From NCBI GenBank assembly GCA_910589415.1, contig OU342635.1, forward strand, positions 6,448,001 through 6,512,000: a DNA stretch of 64,000 nt, given 5' to 3'. The notes below the pieces were generated by a model, which saw only the letters and a list, made by a program, of their open reading frames with translations, searched no databases and had not been told where the DNA came from. This document shows positions 41,981 to 55,809 of this stretch, one piece after another. Numbering within the stretch: the first letter of the stretch is position 1; each line of letters opens with the position of its first letter. The DNA is from Malachius bipustulatus. Taxonomy: Eukaryota; Arthropoda; Insecta; Coleoptera; Melyridae. The translations under genes were made by a program, and so were the position numbers.

Positions 41981-44900
41981 AGTAAATAACGCATGGGTCT
42001 GGTGCGCGAAATAATTCGCGCACTTTGCCGAGAAGACAACAGTAATGGCTAGTTCATTCTAATATTGATTGAACTCTGGTGTCATTCAACAATTACCAAA
42101 ATCAACTTTCCCAATAACTTGGTGGTCCTAATGTTGCCAGTTGTAATTTTTCCCAACTCTATTTTTAACACATTTTAAGACAAATGGTAAAAAAAGCCTT
42201 GTGTGACAATTATTAGTGTCTTATTATATGCTTACCTACCTAAATTTCATAATAATTTTGATTTGTGCACGGGAAATTAGAATTTGAAGTTACTTTAGAG
42301 AAATTTTATATCCAGGAAACTAGAACGGCTAGAAAAAAACTGAAAGCAGATATATTCTTCTTTTTCGGTGCTGAAAGTAACGTCGTGTCATTCATTTTTC
42401 CACGAGAGTTTATTAACACCCTGTATATTTGTATGTATTATATGCTTTATTGTATCATTTGTCCTCTGTAGGTAATGGAAAAATTTTCGCCAAAATAATC
42501 GAAAATTTTCTACTAAAAAATAATTATTTTCAAGTAAAATTAAGTTAATTTTTTAATTTACGTTCTATAACAGACAACAAGACAACTTTCTTCGCAGGTG
42601 ACGTCATAAGCCGCCCGATGTTGTAATTGTGACTCTAGTAATTTTTCGTCAAGGTCAAAAAAAATAAGACGATCATCTTAAAAACTCCAGAATTACTGTT
42701 CCAAGTTTGCACATAGCATAGGCCACAGTTCCAGTTATTTTAGACGAAAAAAAGGCAAACCCAAAAATAAATTTTTTGATTCCTCAGAGATGCTATTGAA
42801 GCGCAAGATTATTACAAATATACAAACTACCCCCATGCGTTGGCCGCCGTCTTGAATTTAGTAGGTGAGTTTGTTTTTCCTTATTACCTCACTAATTTTA
42901 AAGTTTTGGGCAAAAACATTCTGTAAAAAATATAATCGGAATATCCGCAAAAATATTTACGTTAAAATGAATCCCGAGTCGTAAACAAAGCGTCTTTATT
43001 AACAGAAAATAAAACAACGGTGATAATAATAATGAGTAAAGGTAATTAGGTAGACTTCAACAAAATACGATAATTAATTCGTTATCGTTATTACAAATTC
43101 GTGTTCGAGAGATGCCCTAGATAGCTGCAGCATGCTCATCGGCGTTCAACTTAAAACTGGATGCGATGCGAGATGCGATACTCGATACTCCGATACTGAT
43201 TTTCTTTTTTATCGGGTAGGCTGTTTTCAATTCCTGCGACCTTATTGGAAGGGAAGGGATCATGGAAAGTTGCAGGTGGCCTCTCTACGAAGGCGTAGAA
43301 GCGCCACACCAGTTTTATTTTTACAATTCCGACTTTAAACTCGAAATTACGAGCAGAGCCTGGGCCTAGCCTATTTGTCGCCTGCATGATGATACAAAAA
43401 TTGCCGCCCCCCCCCCCTTCAGAAGAATTGTCTACCTAAGGGAGGGCAAAAAGCAATTTCTTGTGTGTCAAAATTAAACACCAATCGAAATGCTCATTAT
43501 TTATTAGATTAGGTAAATTCTGCTGCGCCGGGAGGTTTTGGGGGTACCAAATATATCCTCCAAGAATGACGGGGGATCGAGAAAAAAATTTGGAAAAAAC
43601 AGGTGCAGAAATGTTAATCACACTAAGCAATAACTACATTTTTTATACTGATGCATTTTTACGTTACGTTTGAAGGGCCACGGACCGCCGGACAATATTA
43701 TACAGGGTGAGTTTTTTTCAATGTTTAGTACAGGGATCTCGTAAACTACTGCAGGTAGAGGAACGGTTAAATGGGGAAAGAAGTGCAGTTTTATGAGCTT
43801 AATTCGAAACAGCTTTTGTTTTTTTGAAAATCTCCATGGCTTCCTAGATATTTAGCAAAAAGTAAATTCCGCGGATTTCTTTACACCGAGATAGCAGTCT
43901 TATTATTGGGATTAGAGAAAAATCGTAAAGGAAAACCTTTTAGACGATTTTATAGACAATAAAACGACGTTACAATTTTTTTTATTTGTTGTGTCATTTT
44001 CGAGCTATGACGTAAACTTGTGTTTTTTTAAATGTAAGTCATATAGTTGGCTATGACATCATTCGATATGTCTTTTTTTTCTAAATACAACGATATAAAA
44101 CTCGATATCGTTTTTTCGGGAAATAAAAAAGTTAGGACGGTTTTTAATTTTATTTCCTCAACTTAACTAGGCGGCCATAACTGATAGACCTCAGTTGAAT
44201 TTGAAATTATAGGTACATAAATAATTTTGCAGAATAATTTGTAATCCTCTATGCAAACAATTATACTTAATTAACTACAAATTTTCTAATAGTCATCTAG
44301 TAACTCTAGAAAATATTATGATTGTATGAATGTACTATTCTATGGTATAGAAACATTTGTACTTTCTTTGATTTATTTATTTGTCGACGCGTGGAGAAAT
44401 CTCCGAATTTTTACATCATTGTACATGAAAAGTTAAAATAGGGACATGTAAGCCGTTTTTCTCTATCTTGAATCGTTTTCGTTGTATAGGGCTTTGAACT
44501 TCAAAAAATACGGTTTTCACTTGTTTATAACTCACAAACTTCTGAATTTAAACACTAGCTGTAAAAGCCAATCTTCTTTTTTATTCCCAGGCAATCTAAA
44601 AATGCAATAACATAGGAGCATTCCATTTAAAAAAACATAACTTTGATATGTTTCATGCTTTTGGGACGTCCTGTACATTATGAATATAATTTTAAAACGT
44701 ACCTCTGCCGGGTCTCTATCCACTCCAAAAATAAAAAGATCCTAAAATCCAGAGACACGGCAATAAACTTCCGTGGCGTATACCGTGAATAACCCTGTAT
44801 ATTATATTATGTTCAATTCTGCTTAATGCACTTTTTTAGTCCAGTAAAATTAGGATATTTGATTATGCATTCAAAACGTAAATAGAACAAACGGCATTTT

Positions 44901-47240
44901 AAAATGGTGTGGGGTGGTCGATGGTCAGTGTAAATCCAAAATGCGACCTCCAAGCCCTTATTGTGTAAAAGCCGTCATTTTGGTTTTAGGGGATGAATCT
45001 GTTTTTTGCATTTATTACGATGTTACTTGACTTTTTATAGAGTAAAGGGTAATTAAGATACCTACTTACTGTACGGGGAAAAATTCTCAACAAATTTGAA
45101 TCAATGCAATTTTTTCATTATTTTATAATTATTATTAATTAACTACAGGTAGGGTACCTATAATTAATAATTATTATTAAATCGCCAAAAGCTTAAGCAA
45201 TCATAGTCGATGTTTATCGAGTTTTTTGCGAGTTCTTTCTCATCACAAGTTAAATAACTCTCATAATATTTTTCCAAACAAAACTCACTGAGATTATGTG
45301 AAACAAAATATATTGACTATTTTGTCTACAGGATGATCCATTTTAATCCCTCATCTCAGTTGATTATTTCTGACCACCAGTGTTAATGAAAAAAAACTCT
45401 CACCCCCCCCCACCCCTTCGCGAGGGAGTGGGGTGACTTTGAAATTTTGAATATGAACTGCAATTTTCTCTCGCGGACTATGATTTTGTGTGAAATAATA
45501 TCAAATTATTGCCTTACCTTAAATAGAGCTGGTAAATCGTGGAATGCGATTTTGATCTCCATTTTTGGGGGTCAGGGAGGCCTGCTCAGATGAAAAATTG
45601 TTTAACATTCAATGGTTAAGACGGCCCTGTTAGTTCCTATCCCAACGGATCGATAATTCAAAAATAATGAATTCAACTATATGCAACTGGTAATTCACTA
45701 CTGGTGTGTACTAAAACAATAATAGTAAATATAATGAGTGGTTCAAAAATAATATAAATCTATAATTTTAAATAGGTAATGAGCGTTACCTGATCTGATG
45801 ATAATAATGTTGCAAAAATAAAAATATCCCAAAAAATGCAAGAGATCAAGCGAACGTTTTTAGGGGAAATTGAGTAATATGGTGTCCATAAGAAAAAAAG
45901 ATAACAACTATCGATTTTTCGACATCTTAGAGTGCGAGAGCGATTTGAAAACTATTTTTGGATTCCTTGTTGAAAATTGTCCTAATAATGTTTCGGTTAA
46001 AATCAAGCAGCCAGCTTGATTAATAAAATACATAAAAAAATAAAAACAAAAATTGCAAATTTTGTATTATTTCTCACATTTTTATACTAATGACAGCTCA
46101 GATTTTTTTTCAGATTACTAATCAGCACAAAAATACACAACGTCACCTCCATTTAACCGACTCTGTATCTCTCAAGGTAACCGAGATCCATGGTGATCTC
46201 GGTCAGAAAATGCATGGGCATTTTCTCTAAAAACAGGCACCCGCCTGTATGAATATGAAATTATTATAGGTGCTCTACCATCCATCCTTCTATGCACAAT
46301 AATAAGCCAACCCATTTTTAACAGCATTCCTCTCCTTTAGTGAGTTTTAGCAGTTTTTGCAAAAACCCTTTGAAGTAACATTTTAAAATTTTTGCGAAAG
46401 TAGCTTTAAATTAAGTCTAAAAATTGAAACTCAGGAGGTTAAGGCAAGGCTCAATATGGGCCATATGATTTCCCTTCTATTAAAAGTTAGAAGACGCCTT
46501 GCAGCCAGTATTATAAAGGCACATAAAGTTAACGGGCAGATTTCTGGGGCCGTTTATAGAAAAGGTATCGACCATACATGGAAAATGTAGCAATGTGATT
46601 CTTGGCATGAAAGGGATTACAAAAATGTTATGGCATGAAAGGGATTACAAAAATGTTAATAAAAGTATTTTAGCTATTAGCCATTAGCTCAATGGACCTT
46701 TATAATACTGTCTTTTAGTAAATTTTTTAAGGAAAGGGAAGTCATACGTTTTAATCAGTTTGTCAATGTGATTTAAAGGCAAACAAAAAGTGGTGTGCAC
46801 CAACCACGTATGAATTCTAAAAATCCCGTTAATGACGACAAATAAATAATTAGGTATCTTATAAACATAAATAGATAAAAACGATAATCAACAAATATCT
46901 GAAGATAAACAAAGATGTGAGATGTAACAACTAGATACAACAACGAACCGATCTATATGTTTTTTTTTTCTTATTATCTTTATTACGACTGATAGATTGT
47001 TAAAAGAAATAAAAAAACCTGAATAAACATATATTAGTGTAAGTTGCATTTTTAATTCAAGACTACAGACTTTTATTTATCTAATCACATTGGAAATAAT
47101 TTATTTACCATAATCAATACTTTAATTATTAATAAATCATATATAAATTAAGAAGTGTAATATTAAAATCCATTATAGGAATTATCGATTTACAAATTAA
47201 AACTACCTTAAGAACTATAAATTAGGTGCACATAAAAAAG
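41981..47240. other. No gene recognised; repeat-rich intergenic DNA
   Basis: AT-rich with homopolymer runs (poly-C at about 43403). A transposon-end-like ACAGGGTGAG occurs near 43702 with AACCCTGTAT near 44791, and one copy of a dispersed repeat lies at 42545-42730. A 28-bp unit beginning TGGCATGAAAGGGATTAC is duplicated in tandem at 46603-46658. Nothing coding could be supported. Confidence 0.4.
42545..42730 (+). repeat. Dispersed repeat, copy 1
   Basis: Shares an ordered set of words with 53920-54110: TATAAC then ACAAC, GCAGGTGACGTCATA, a TGTTG block, CAAGGTCAA, AATTACTGTT, and TTGCACA. The two copies lie in the same orientation about 11.4 kb apart and are strongly diverged. Confidence 0.6.
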
Positions 47241-48672
47241 TCAATTTGCAGATTCACAAGCATCTATCCAGTCATTGTACACATCTATAGGTTCAGAGAG
47301 AAAATTGATGGTCGTTTGAAAATCCTCCAAACATACTCTGCAGGTTATACGAGCTGTACTTTTTCCTTTGTCCCTGTAAACAAAAGAAATATAAATGAAA
47401 TATTACTGTACTTGCAAGTGAAATTAATATTTCCAGTTCTTTTGGGTTATAAAAGACAATTGCACACACTCTTTCTATTTTACATGAGCGCAGCAACTGC
47501 AGCCACAAGGTTATCGGTCTAGAACTGAGGTTGCTAGACAGAGAAAAAATCGTCTACAACAATATTTTGTCAGATAAGTGTCTTTTTTTTATATCATACT
47601 ATTATTATAGGCCATAATGTGTAGTGATATTTCATTTTCATCATAATTTGTAGTTCATTTTTTGTGCAAATGACATTTTGATTATAACGGGACCAAGGAG
47701 CGAGTAGGGGTGCTGGGAGGGTAAAACTTGCACAAGAGAACGATTTCTTTGTATCACCCGTCCTAATTGAGGCCGATCCCAAACTAATGGACCATTCGAG
47801 TTCATTAAAAGTTAAAGAAAAATTTCCAAAAATCGTCAAATAATTAATTGACCAGCTCAATGGTAATTATAGTTCCAGCGCAACAAATATCTCCCTTATT
47901 ACCAGTTTTCACAGAATATCACTGGTACCATGAGTACCATTCCTTCTAGAGACTTATCATATCTCGTAGAGTACTATGTGGCATATGGTATTAATTGCAT
48001 AATGGCATAAAATTATTAAATTTCAATTTGACTGTAAACTTCTACATTGGACATTTTATATGTATATTTGCTACACATTGCACAGGTCAAATTTACACTT
48101 CTTGAATATGGAATTGCGCAATCGATTGACATTTTTTGGATCAACAACTGGATCCAGCATGATGGGGCACCACTACATTTTAGCAGCCATATATTTAGTA
48201 TTCGTCAAATGAGTTAACCACCCAACAGTGGGTAATAATCAGTTTCAAATGTTGTTAAAAGTCAAACTAATACCTTATTTATAACTATTGGACAATACTA
48301 TATTATTCAACGAGCATTTGAGGCAATAATAGTCATTATATGCGAGTAGAATACTACACTTTCTCTATGACAAATAAAATTCGTTTTCATTTTTCATTTT
48401 CTCGTTATAACTTCTCAGCAGGTGTCATTGAACCAGAACTAAAACGAAACGACTTCTGTCATTTTTTAAGTCTTAAAATAGTGCTGTAACTGCTGTATAA
48501 CAACGATTAGATCATTTCCTTATATTTCTTGGTCCACTCTTCTGATTGATACTTACATTTTTACATCACAGGACTTTTCATGGTTGCAAAATGGACAGTT
48601 GAACTGTTGATCCAAAGGTTCTATAGCTTTTCTTTTAGGTGCTGGCTTTCTTTTCGATTTCCTTCTACCCAT
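47241..48672 (-). CDS. ELOF1: ELOF1, transcription elongation factor 1 homolog (two coding exons)
   Basis: Exon 1 is 48672-48557 and exon 2 is 47373-47241, joined by donor AAT|GTAAGT and acceptor TTTACAG|G. The product is 82 aa, close to the 83 aa of the animal family. It opens with the basic [15 protein letters not shown] and has the zinc-binding cysteines of a CPFC and CRVC pair. It ends with [16 protein letters not shown]1 binds RNA polymerase II near the downstream DNA and helps elongation and transcription-coupled repair. An acceptor CCTTGCAG at 48701-48699 shows that a 5' untranslated exon lies upstream. The roughly 1.2-kb intron carries no gene. Confidence 0.97.
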
Positions 48673-49436
48673 TTTAAAAGATGAATGAGTAAAGCAACCT
48701 GCAAGGATAATAGGTTAGGGAAGTTTTCCCAAAAATATTCACTGGAAACTGCGATAAGGTTTATGCAACTTTACCAAAATATTACTGTTAATTAGGTACC
48801 TTACCTTTACCTTAACAATTATTATTACAATACCACTAAGCAGTTACTTGGCTCTTAGTTAACTGTAATTTTTGTTTTGTAATTTTTATATTGAAAAATG
48901 TAAACAAACACAGACACAGAAGCCTGAAGCACAACACAGCACAAACACAAACACAAAATACAAAACTAACCACAAAACCCGTAGACAATAATGACAGTAA
49001 GGACACACCTTTTTATCTTCGACATTTGACAAGTGTCTATGATAAAAAGTTATACTCGCTTTGCAGCCTCAGAAGTAGGAAACCTGCACTACCGACACTG
49101 ACGCTTACTAGGGTAGCGCATTCTTATTCTCACAAAAAGTTGGGAATGTCAAATTCAACTTCAAAAACGTCAGATTTTCCATGTACGTACAACTGTTAAA
49201 AAATTCACATAATTTGTTAAGGGCTTTCTACTTTTTCGCATTGCCTGAAAGTAACTTTCAGAATATTGAAAGGACCCAAACCATATAACAACTGCGCATG
49301 GTTCAAATTGTAAACTTTAGAGCTGAGAAACGCACCCAATTTTTATTTTTTATTTGTCAAGCTTTCAAAGCTAGAAACGTCAGTTCTGTCAATGTCATTA
49401 AACCACATGTTAGCGAGAATTGAAGTCACACTCAGT

Positions 49437-49557
49437 AGTCACTAGTCATGTTCACTTATATTCGAGCAGTCAGAGAGTGAAGTTCAGAGGGTACGATCAG
49501 CTGTGTGTTCCTCATTACATTATTTATTTTTAAACAATGAAACCCACACACCATCAT
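49437..49557 (+). other. Possible first exon of an unknown plus-strand gene, divergent from ELOF1
   Basis: A stretch with initiator-like CAGTCAGAG leads to an ATG at 49537 with seven codons and then a donor CAT|GTGAGT. It lies about 0.8 kb upstream of ELOF1 on the opposite strand, fitting a shared promoter region. No downstream exon was found, so this is weak. Confidence 0.25.
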
Positions 49558-52500
49558 GTGAGTAATAACTGATTATTCTAATTTATTAATATCGGTTAGG
49601 CATTGTGATATCTCAAGAGATCAGATCATATCGTTTAGTTTATTTGTTTGTATTATTCAATTTGTTTATTTAGAAAAAGACTCATGTAAAACACGTGTTT
49701 GGTCAAGCTAATTAATTATTCAAGCAGAGCCACATTAAGTTTTAAATAATTGTTTTGTATTCAAACGAAAGGAGATAGCTTATATTTTATTCCAACCAGC
49801 ATGTATAATTTGAAACTTCACGTTTTGTAATTGAAAGAATTTTAAAACAGGGCCCCCATGTAGATACTCAAACGCACCTGCAGTAACAGTTTAATAAGTT
49901 TATTTCAATACGTTCAGCGACACGCTAGTTTCAATATTTCATTTTATTGTCTAATTTCAAATTGTTTAAACATGTGACCTCCATACCACTATTTTATAAA
50001 TTGGAATTTTCAGCGAATCAATTAATTTCTAACCGTAGGGACATGCTCGATCTCATTTCCTTTGTCATTTTGCATTATTTCAAATTAACCTAACCGGTTA
50101 TTACCTTTTGAGAAACTTATACTTGAATTTTAGCTAATTATTTATTTATTGTAATCTTGAAATTGCACATGCCTTTTGACTAATATTTATTATTGTGGTT
50201 ATTATTATTTTATCGAAGCACATTCTATTTTAACGATATTCACACTGCTCACTTATTTAACCTTTCTTTTTACTCGTTACCATTTCTTTTATCATTCTTT
50301 TATTCATGAAATTATTTAAACAATTTATTTATTTTGATTGAACTAATTTGTACATAAAACCTCATGTGACTTTATTTCATTTGTGAGAATGCTTGCTTCG
50401 ATTATTGATTATTATTATTTCCGATCTTTATTTATTTCTAAATTATTGTAGTCAAAAGGGTTGAACCTCATCACGTTTTAAATGCCATGCTTTATTTTTT
50501 ACCTACAGTTCATTCAGCTGATTTGTTTAAATTAATTCATTTCACCTTTTCTAAATAATGAGTTTTGATTAAGGGATAATTTATAAAATAAGGGTTAATT
50601 CTAAATTGGTTTAAAGTAAAGTTTATTGAATAATTTAACTTCCATCCCTGTAGGTAGATAGGTACCTACGAAGGGTTATTTTTTAACGATCTTATTTAAT
50701 CACATTTCTCACACGTGCATGATTTTTATTAGAAATGGATTAACAAACCATAAAGGATTTCTTTCTCATATTTTATATTATTGTATCATTCTAAACATGC
50801 TAGGGGCACACCTTTTATATTTTATCATTATTTTGCGATCCACATAACTGCTCTATTTATTTATTTTTACAATTCACGCCTGCATTTATTAACCTGTGTG
50901 TGTCAAAATGTTTATTTAATTCTTCCACATTTTACTAAATGATAATTTTCTGAGAACGTATCAAAACTGAACCATTTACCAACCAACCATTTATGTATCT
51001 CCAGAATAATATTTAGTCGACGCACCTCATTTTTATCGTATATGTTTTAACCATTTTCTAACTATAAATTACTGCCGTCCACATTTTATAACCACGTACC
51101 TATTTATTATGTTTTGTCATGCTATTTTTCTCAGGTCACATGTTCGTTCTTTATGCTTATTTTTCATGCCGTTTATTTAACCATTTATTTGATCGCTTAT
51201 TTAATTGATGTCTTATTTAAATTGTCTACTGAACCTTTTTGATTTAATTGCTGTTTATTAACTTATACTCTTTTGATTATTTATTTATATTTCATGAACA
51301 TATTTATTCAACGAAACTGTCCAATTGATTATTGTGTGTCTTGTTTTCAAATTGATCTATGTAATTGTAAAGTCAGGTTCTCTCATTTTTCTGTGAAACC
51401 AATCAACGTCAAGGTCATTTCTCGTTCTTCGTCAAACTCAATTCAAAAGGGTGGATCATTCTGATTGCTAATTGTTTACCGAACTGCTGAACTAGAATGT
51501 ATGGGCCTTATGTGAATCTAACTAACATTTTCGTCCTTGCCACGAGGGGACCAATTAAACAGCCAGCAAGTTGCATCCTAGCCATCGGACCTTGCCCCAG
51601 GGGTCCTCCCAACTATAGGCGGGTTGCTTCCTAACCATCGGACCTCGTTACAGTGTCTATCTAACAAAACCCATTCTCATGGTTATCTTGAAGACCTAGA
51701 TTTCCGTGATAATGCCTTCTGTTTTTGGATGATTCGCGCAAATGAGTCATGAATGAGGGTTCAATTAGTTTGGTGACGGTTGTCGAGACGATTGATCTAC
51801 ACTTTTCAGGCCACCGTTGATTCTTTTCATTTCGGGATGCTGATCGAGATTTTTCTTGGCCACGCTCTTTTTACTCGGGAGTCCCAGCGAGCGTAAAAGG
51901 CACTGTTAGGTTTCTCTTAGAATAAAGTAGGTGTTTTTAAAATGCATTTGTTTCACTAATCTCAAATCTCCCACCTTTTGCTTCATGTCTGTGTATAAAA
52001 GAACCAAAAACAAGGTAAGAGGTTACTACGAACACAACGAATGGTCCAAACGAGGTGAAAAACTAGACGAACACGAGCCAATATAATGTCACGAGCCAAG
52101 GTAAACGACGAATCACAAAAACGTAAGTAAAGTGATGTGGCCATTTATTTGAAATCGGGGCGGGTTAATCTTTAAATTCAAACATTCAAGAATTCAGGGC
52201 GGGAAAACCTCAAATTCAAATCAAACATTTGAGCGGGGATCCAAACAGTCATTCATGACAGACCAGTCGACTTTTCAAACGTCAAAGAGGTTCTTCTTTT
52301 TCAGTCATTCAATTTAAGGGGGCCACATTACTGAATTTACTGCGCATGACGCAGGATCTCAGGATTTAAAGGTAGTTTACACTACAGATTTGGTTCCAGT
52401 GACCAGGATTTTTTTAAAGGTAGTTTACACTACAATATTTTAAACTCGTATTATTTTAGTCCTCTATCAATTATTATTCTTACCTCCTGTTACTGGGATT

Positions 52501-53144
52501 TTCTGGACAAAAAGTGCACCCAGCCCCAGCAGACAGTTGATTGCAGAAAATGTACCGGGCTCAGAATTTCCGTATATCTTAAAGCTTGACAGGTAGATTT
52601 TATTACATCTTGATGAATCTTATTCTTAAGGATCAGTGTGGGAGGGTCTTTTATAGGTACTTAGATTACTGTCGTCTGTGTGCCAATCAATACCGTTTTT
52701 CTCAGTACTTATAACGTAACTGCATCAGATATCGAGTTGAAAATTATACCAAATACTTAAGTCTACAGATTCGTAGACTCTATAGATCTGTAATATGTTT
52801 CAATACTCACTGAAAGAGAATTCCCTGATTTCTCTTTGCTAATAATTTGTTTCATTTTTCAAACTTTGTTTTTTTTTCAACTTGATGCCTACGCCTGTGA
52901 CCAAATGTGCCAAAAATATGACATCCAGATGTTCAAACATCTCCGCGTCAAATAAACGTCATCGAGTGAATTCGATACCGTAGTAGTAAGCGTTAGTGTC
53001 GGTAATACAGATACCGTAAGTTCAGCGCCGGCGACTGCAGACTGCAGAGCAGAGCAGCCTCGCTCTTCCTCTTAGAATATAAAACATCCGGAAAGACTAT
53101 ATGTACTTTTATCGTGCAAGTCAGAGAAAAACTTCTTTATCTAT
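49558..53144. other. No gene recognised
   Basis: From about 49.6 to 51.4 kb the sequence is rich in TTATTTATTT. From 51.5 to 52.4 kb it is more balanced, with repeated words (CATCGGACCT twice; AAGGTAGTTTACACTACA at 52371 and 52418), which could be an old retroelement or repeat fragment. No coding frame supported. Confidence 0.35.
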
Positions 53145-54166
53145 GGTGTAAGTACTATACTTTATTTTTTATTTAGATGGATTCCACCAAGTCAAAATTC
53201 TAGGGGAACGATTGGCAACAAGACTGATTAGGTTGGTTTTAATGATAGTTGTTACCAAAATAGTCACTAGAATGGTTACTAAATTAATTTAGGTTATGTC
53301 GATTAGTTGAAATGTCATTTTATTTCAAAATTTAAAATTAGAAAAATTATAAACGCAATTTCTAGAGGTAATAAATTGGAAAATTTTAGAGACTTGTAAG
53401 TGTAAGCACCTAGCTATTTACTCTTATAAATCTTATATATGTAAGATATTAGACCGATTCCTTCTTAGTTTTATGTAAAAATGTTCAAAATAGAAGATCT
53501 ATTCTTGACAAATAGAGGTACTTACATTATTTAAATCATTTTTTAAGAATTTCTCAAGGAATATTTCAAGGAATCTGATTAAACTGTATTTTTGCTTAAT
53601 CTGGAGAAACATCTTTCAATCGCTAATGTTTATAGCATTTGATGATTCATTCTTTTCTTTCTTTTGAAATAAATTTACCTGCCTGAGCATTTTAATAATT
53701 TTTAATTTGATAATTTGGTTTGTCAATTTGACAACTTCAACTTTTCAAGTTTCTGGCGTTTCGCTGTGACTAGAGTGCCGACTGAGGACCCAGACCTAGT
53801 TTTCGCAAAACGTCATTAGATTATTATAGTCAATCCAAGCAACAGTTAAATTTATCCTCAAAAAACGAATAACTTCTAAAAAAGGACTATTTTCGAAGAA
53901 AATAAAGTAATTTGAAGTTTTTAACTTGCGTTTTATAACTGAACAACTTACAACAAGGAAACATGTTTTGCAGGTGACGTCATAGCCTATACACGAATCG
54001 GGGAATGTTGCCGTTACTTTAGTCACAACGTAAATTTTTTGCCAAGGTCAAGAAAACAGGCTACCATCCGACAATATGAAAATTACTGTTTAAAGATTGC
54101 ACAGGGTACCAACTTAACAGCTGTTTGACAAGTCCATCTAAATAAAAAATAGACTTTACCTCCACC
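53145..54166. mobile_element. Possible non-autonomous element with about 35-bp inverted ends
   Basis: GGTGTAAGTA followed by TTTATTTTTTATTTAGATGGA at 53145-53181 is inverted at 54133-54166 (TCCATCTAAATAAAAAATAG onward). Copy 2 of the dispersed repeat (53920-54110) lies inside. No transposase. Confidence 0.4.
53920..54110 (+). repeat. Dispersed repeat, copy 2
   Basis: Diverged copy of 42545-42730, best seen at GCAGGTGACGTCATA. Confidence 0.6.
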
Positions 54167-54365
54167 TTTACTTACTTATGGTGTAAGTAGAGGTGGCAGT
54201 GGTACTACGCAGCTGCGCTGCGCACCGCTGAAAGACTATTGTAAATGACGGACAGAAACACCACCACCTTTACTTACTTATGGTGTAAGTAGAGGTGGCA
54301 GTGGTACTACGCAGCTGCGCTGCGCACCGCTAAAAGACTATTGTAAATGACGGACAGAAACACCA
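54162..54365. repeat. 102-bp tandem duplication
   Basis: 54162-54263 and 54264-54365 are nearly identical (GCTGAAAG versus GCTAAAAG). Each includes a GC-rich CGCAGCTGCGCTGCGCACCG segment that can fold on itself. Confidence 0.9.
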
Positions 54366-54556
54366 CATATCCAGTATTTGGCTTACAAAATAAAGTTATT
54401 GAAAATAGGTATTATAATACCTCCTTGCAGTATTACTATTACCGCATTGTGAAATATAGATTGTTTGAAACTTTGTAGAGAATGTGTAATGACTTCTGAA
54501 GATGTATGTTATTTATAAGTGAATACAATGGAAGTGGTATTTTTTATGTGGTCTAA

Positions 54557-54592
<36 letters not shown>

Positions 54593-54594
54593 AT
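54557..54594. repeat. (AAAT)n microsatellite
   Basis: About nine units of AAAT. Confidence 0.9.
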
Positions 54595-54999
54595 AGTTAC
54601 TTACTGATGGTAAATTATTCGCATTATAGAACAAGACACACTGACACGCCACCACTAACGTATACATTAATCACCAATGGACAATATTTATCTATTGTCT
54701 GTATTTCCTTGAATACCTTCTTTGAGATTTAGTTTCTTTGTGATAAAACAGGTACCTAACTGTTAAAAATTTAAAAGGTTCCAAATTTTCAGTTATTTAA
54801 ATGTTTTAAAGAAAGTATACAAGTTTTATTTAAAGGGTTACCGATAATACTATATTACATAGCTGATCTTCTAAATGCTAACCGTAATGGTCTCTCATTC
54901 CCTCTCTGCAGCTCTTTTTTAATTTCTAAGGAATCAGTGTTGCTGTTGCTTGTTGCTAGACGCTCGTCAACTTTACGAACGGTACTACTAGCTACGTAG

Positions 55000-55261
55000 C
55001 TAAAGTAGCGAGGCCAAAGATTACTAGTTACGTGACATTGTTTTGTGTGTCACTTGTCACTTTTTCACTACCAGTCAATCACCATATTATACCATATGTG
55101 TTTGTTTGGTTATGTTTATTGTTTCTTGATGTTTGATTTGTTCTTGTTCGTGTCTTTTTCCTTATTATTTATTGAAATTGTGAATTAAAAAAACGTTATA
55201 ACCAGAAGATAACTAGCTCTTCGAAGACAATATCAAGTGATCTAATATTTTACACTCCCGG
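55000..55261 (+). other. EIF2B3: Likely 5' untranslated first exon of EIF2B3
   Basis: A segment with no large frame ends in CCCGG|GTAAGT, a strong donor. An acceptor CATTTTCAG at 57122-57130 precedes the coding start. The 5' limit is not known. The foldback element at 55810-56240 would lie in this first intron. Confidence 0.45.
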
Positions 55262-55809
55262 GTAAGTATAGCCTGGGTAAATGTATACCCACTTCTTGCT
55301 GAAGTAGTTTATGGAAAATAATATTGGACTTAATAAAATTTTTTTTTGCTTTTTTAACAGTTTCAAGAAGGTAGTTGTAGGTGATTGTGCTTACTGCTTA
55401 GTCTAGCTAGACCCTGTATTTTTATTGACGTAAGGGTGGTTTTAGTAACTTGTTAATAGTTCATAATATTAGGAAATTATTGCATTTCTTATGCAAGATC
55501 TTTGATCGAAAATAATTCATCATGTTGGACACATGGACAGCATAACTGCTTTGAAAATGGAAAACTGCGATTTTCGCTCTTTTTAAAAATAACTCACAAA
55601 CACTTCATTATTGCAAACTTGACCTGTAAAAACCGTTCTCATTGAATTTTCCCGGATAATCTGAAAATGTAATAAATACAGGATGGGCAATCCTACAGAA
55701 GTGGTATCCTTAGTATCCTAGTTTGAAACAAGAGGTCATACCTAGGTTGGTTATAGTCATCCTGTGTTGCCTGATTTAGTAGCTGCCTTTTTACAGTATT
55801 AGATTTTTC

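Noticed and set aside
43702..44797. Transposon bounded by ACAGGGTGAG and AACCCTGTAT
   Set aside because: Only about ten bases of end similarity and no inner inverted match or target duplication could be seen.
48891..49199. 102-codon plus-strand frame upstream of ELOF1
   Set aside because: Low-complexity Thr/Asn/Lys-rich start and no family resemblance; probably promoter or untranslated sequence.
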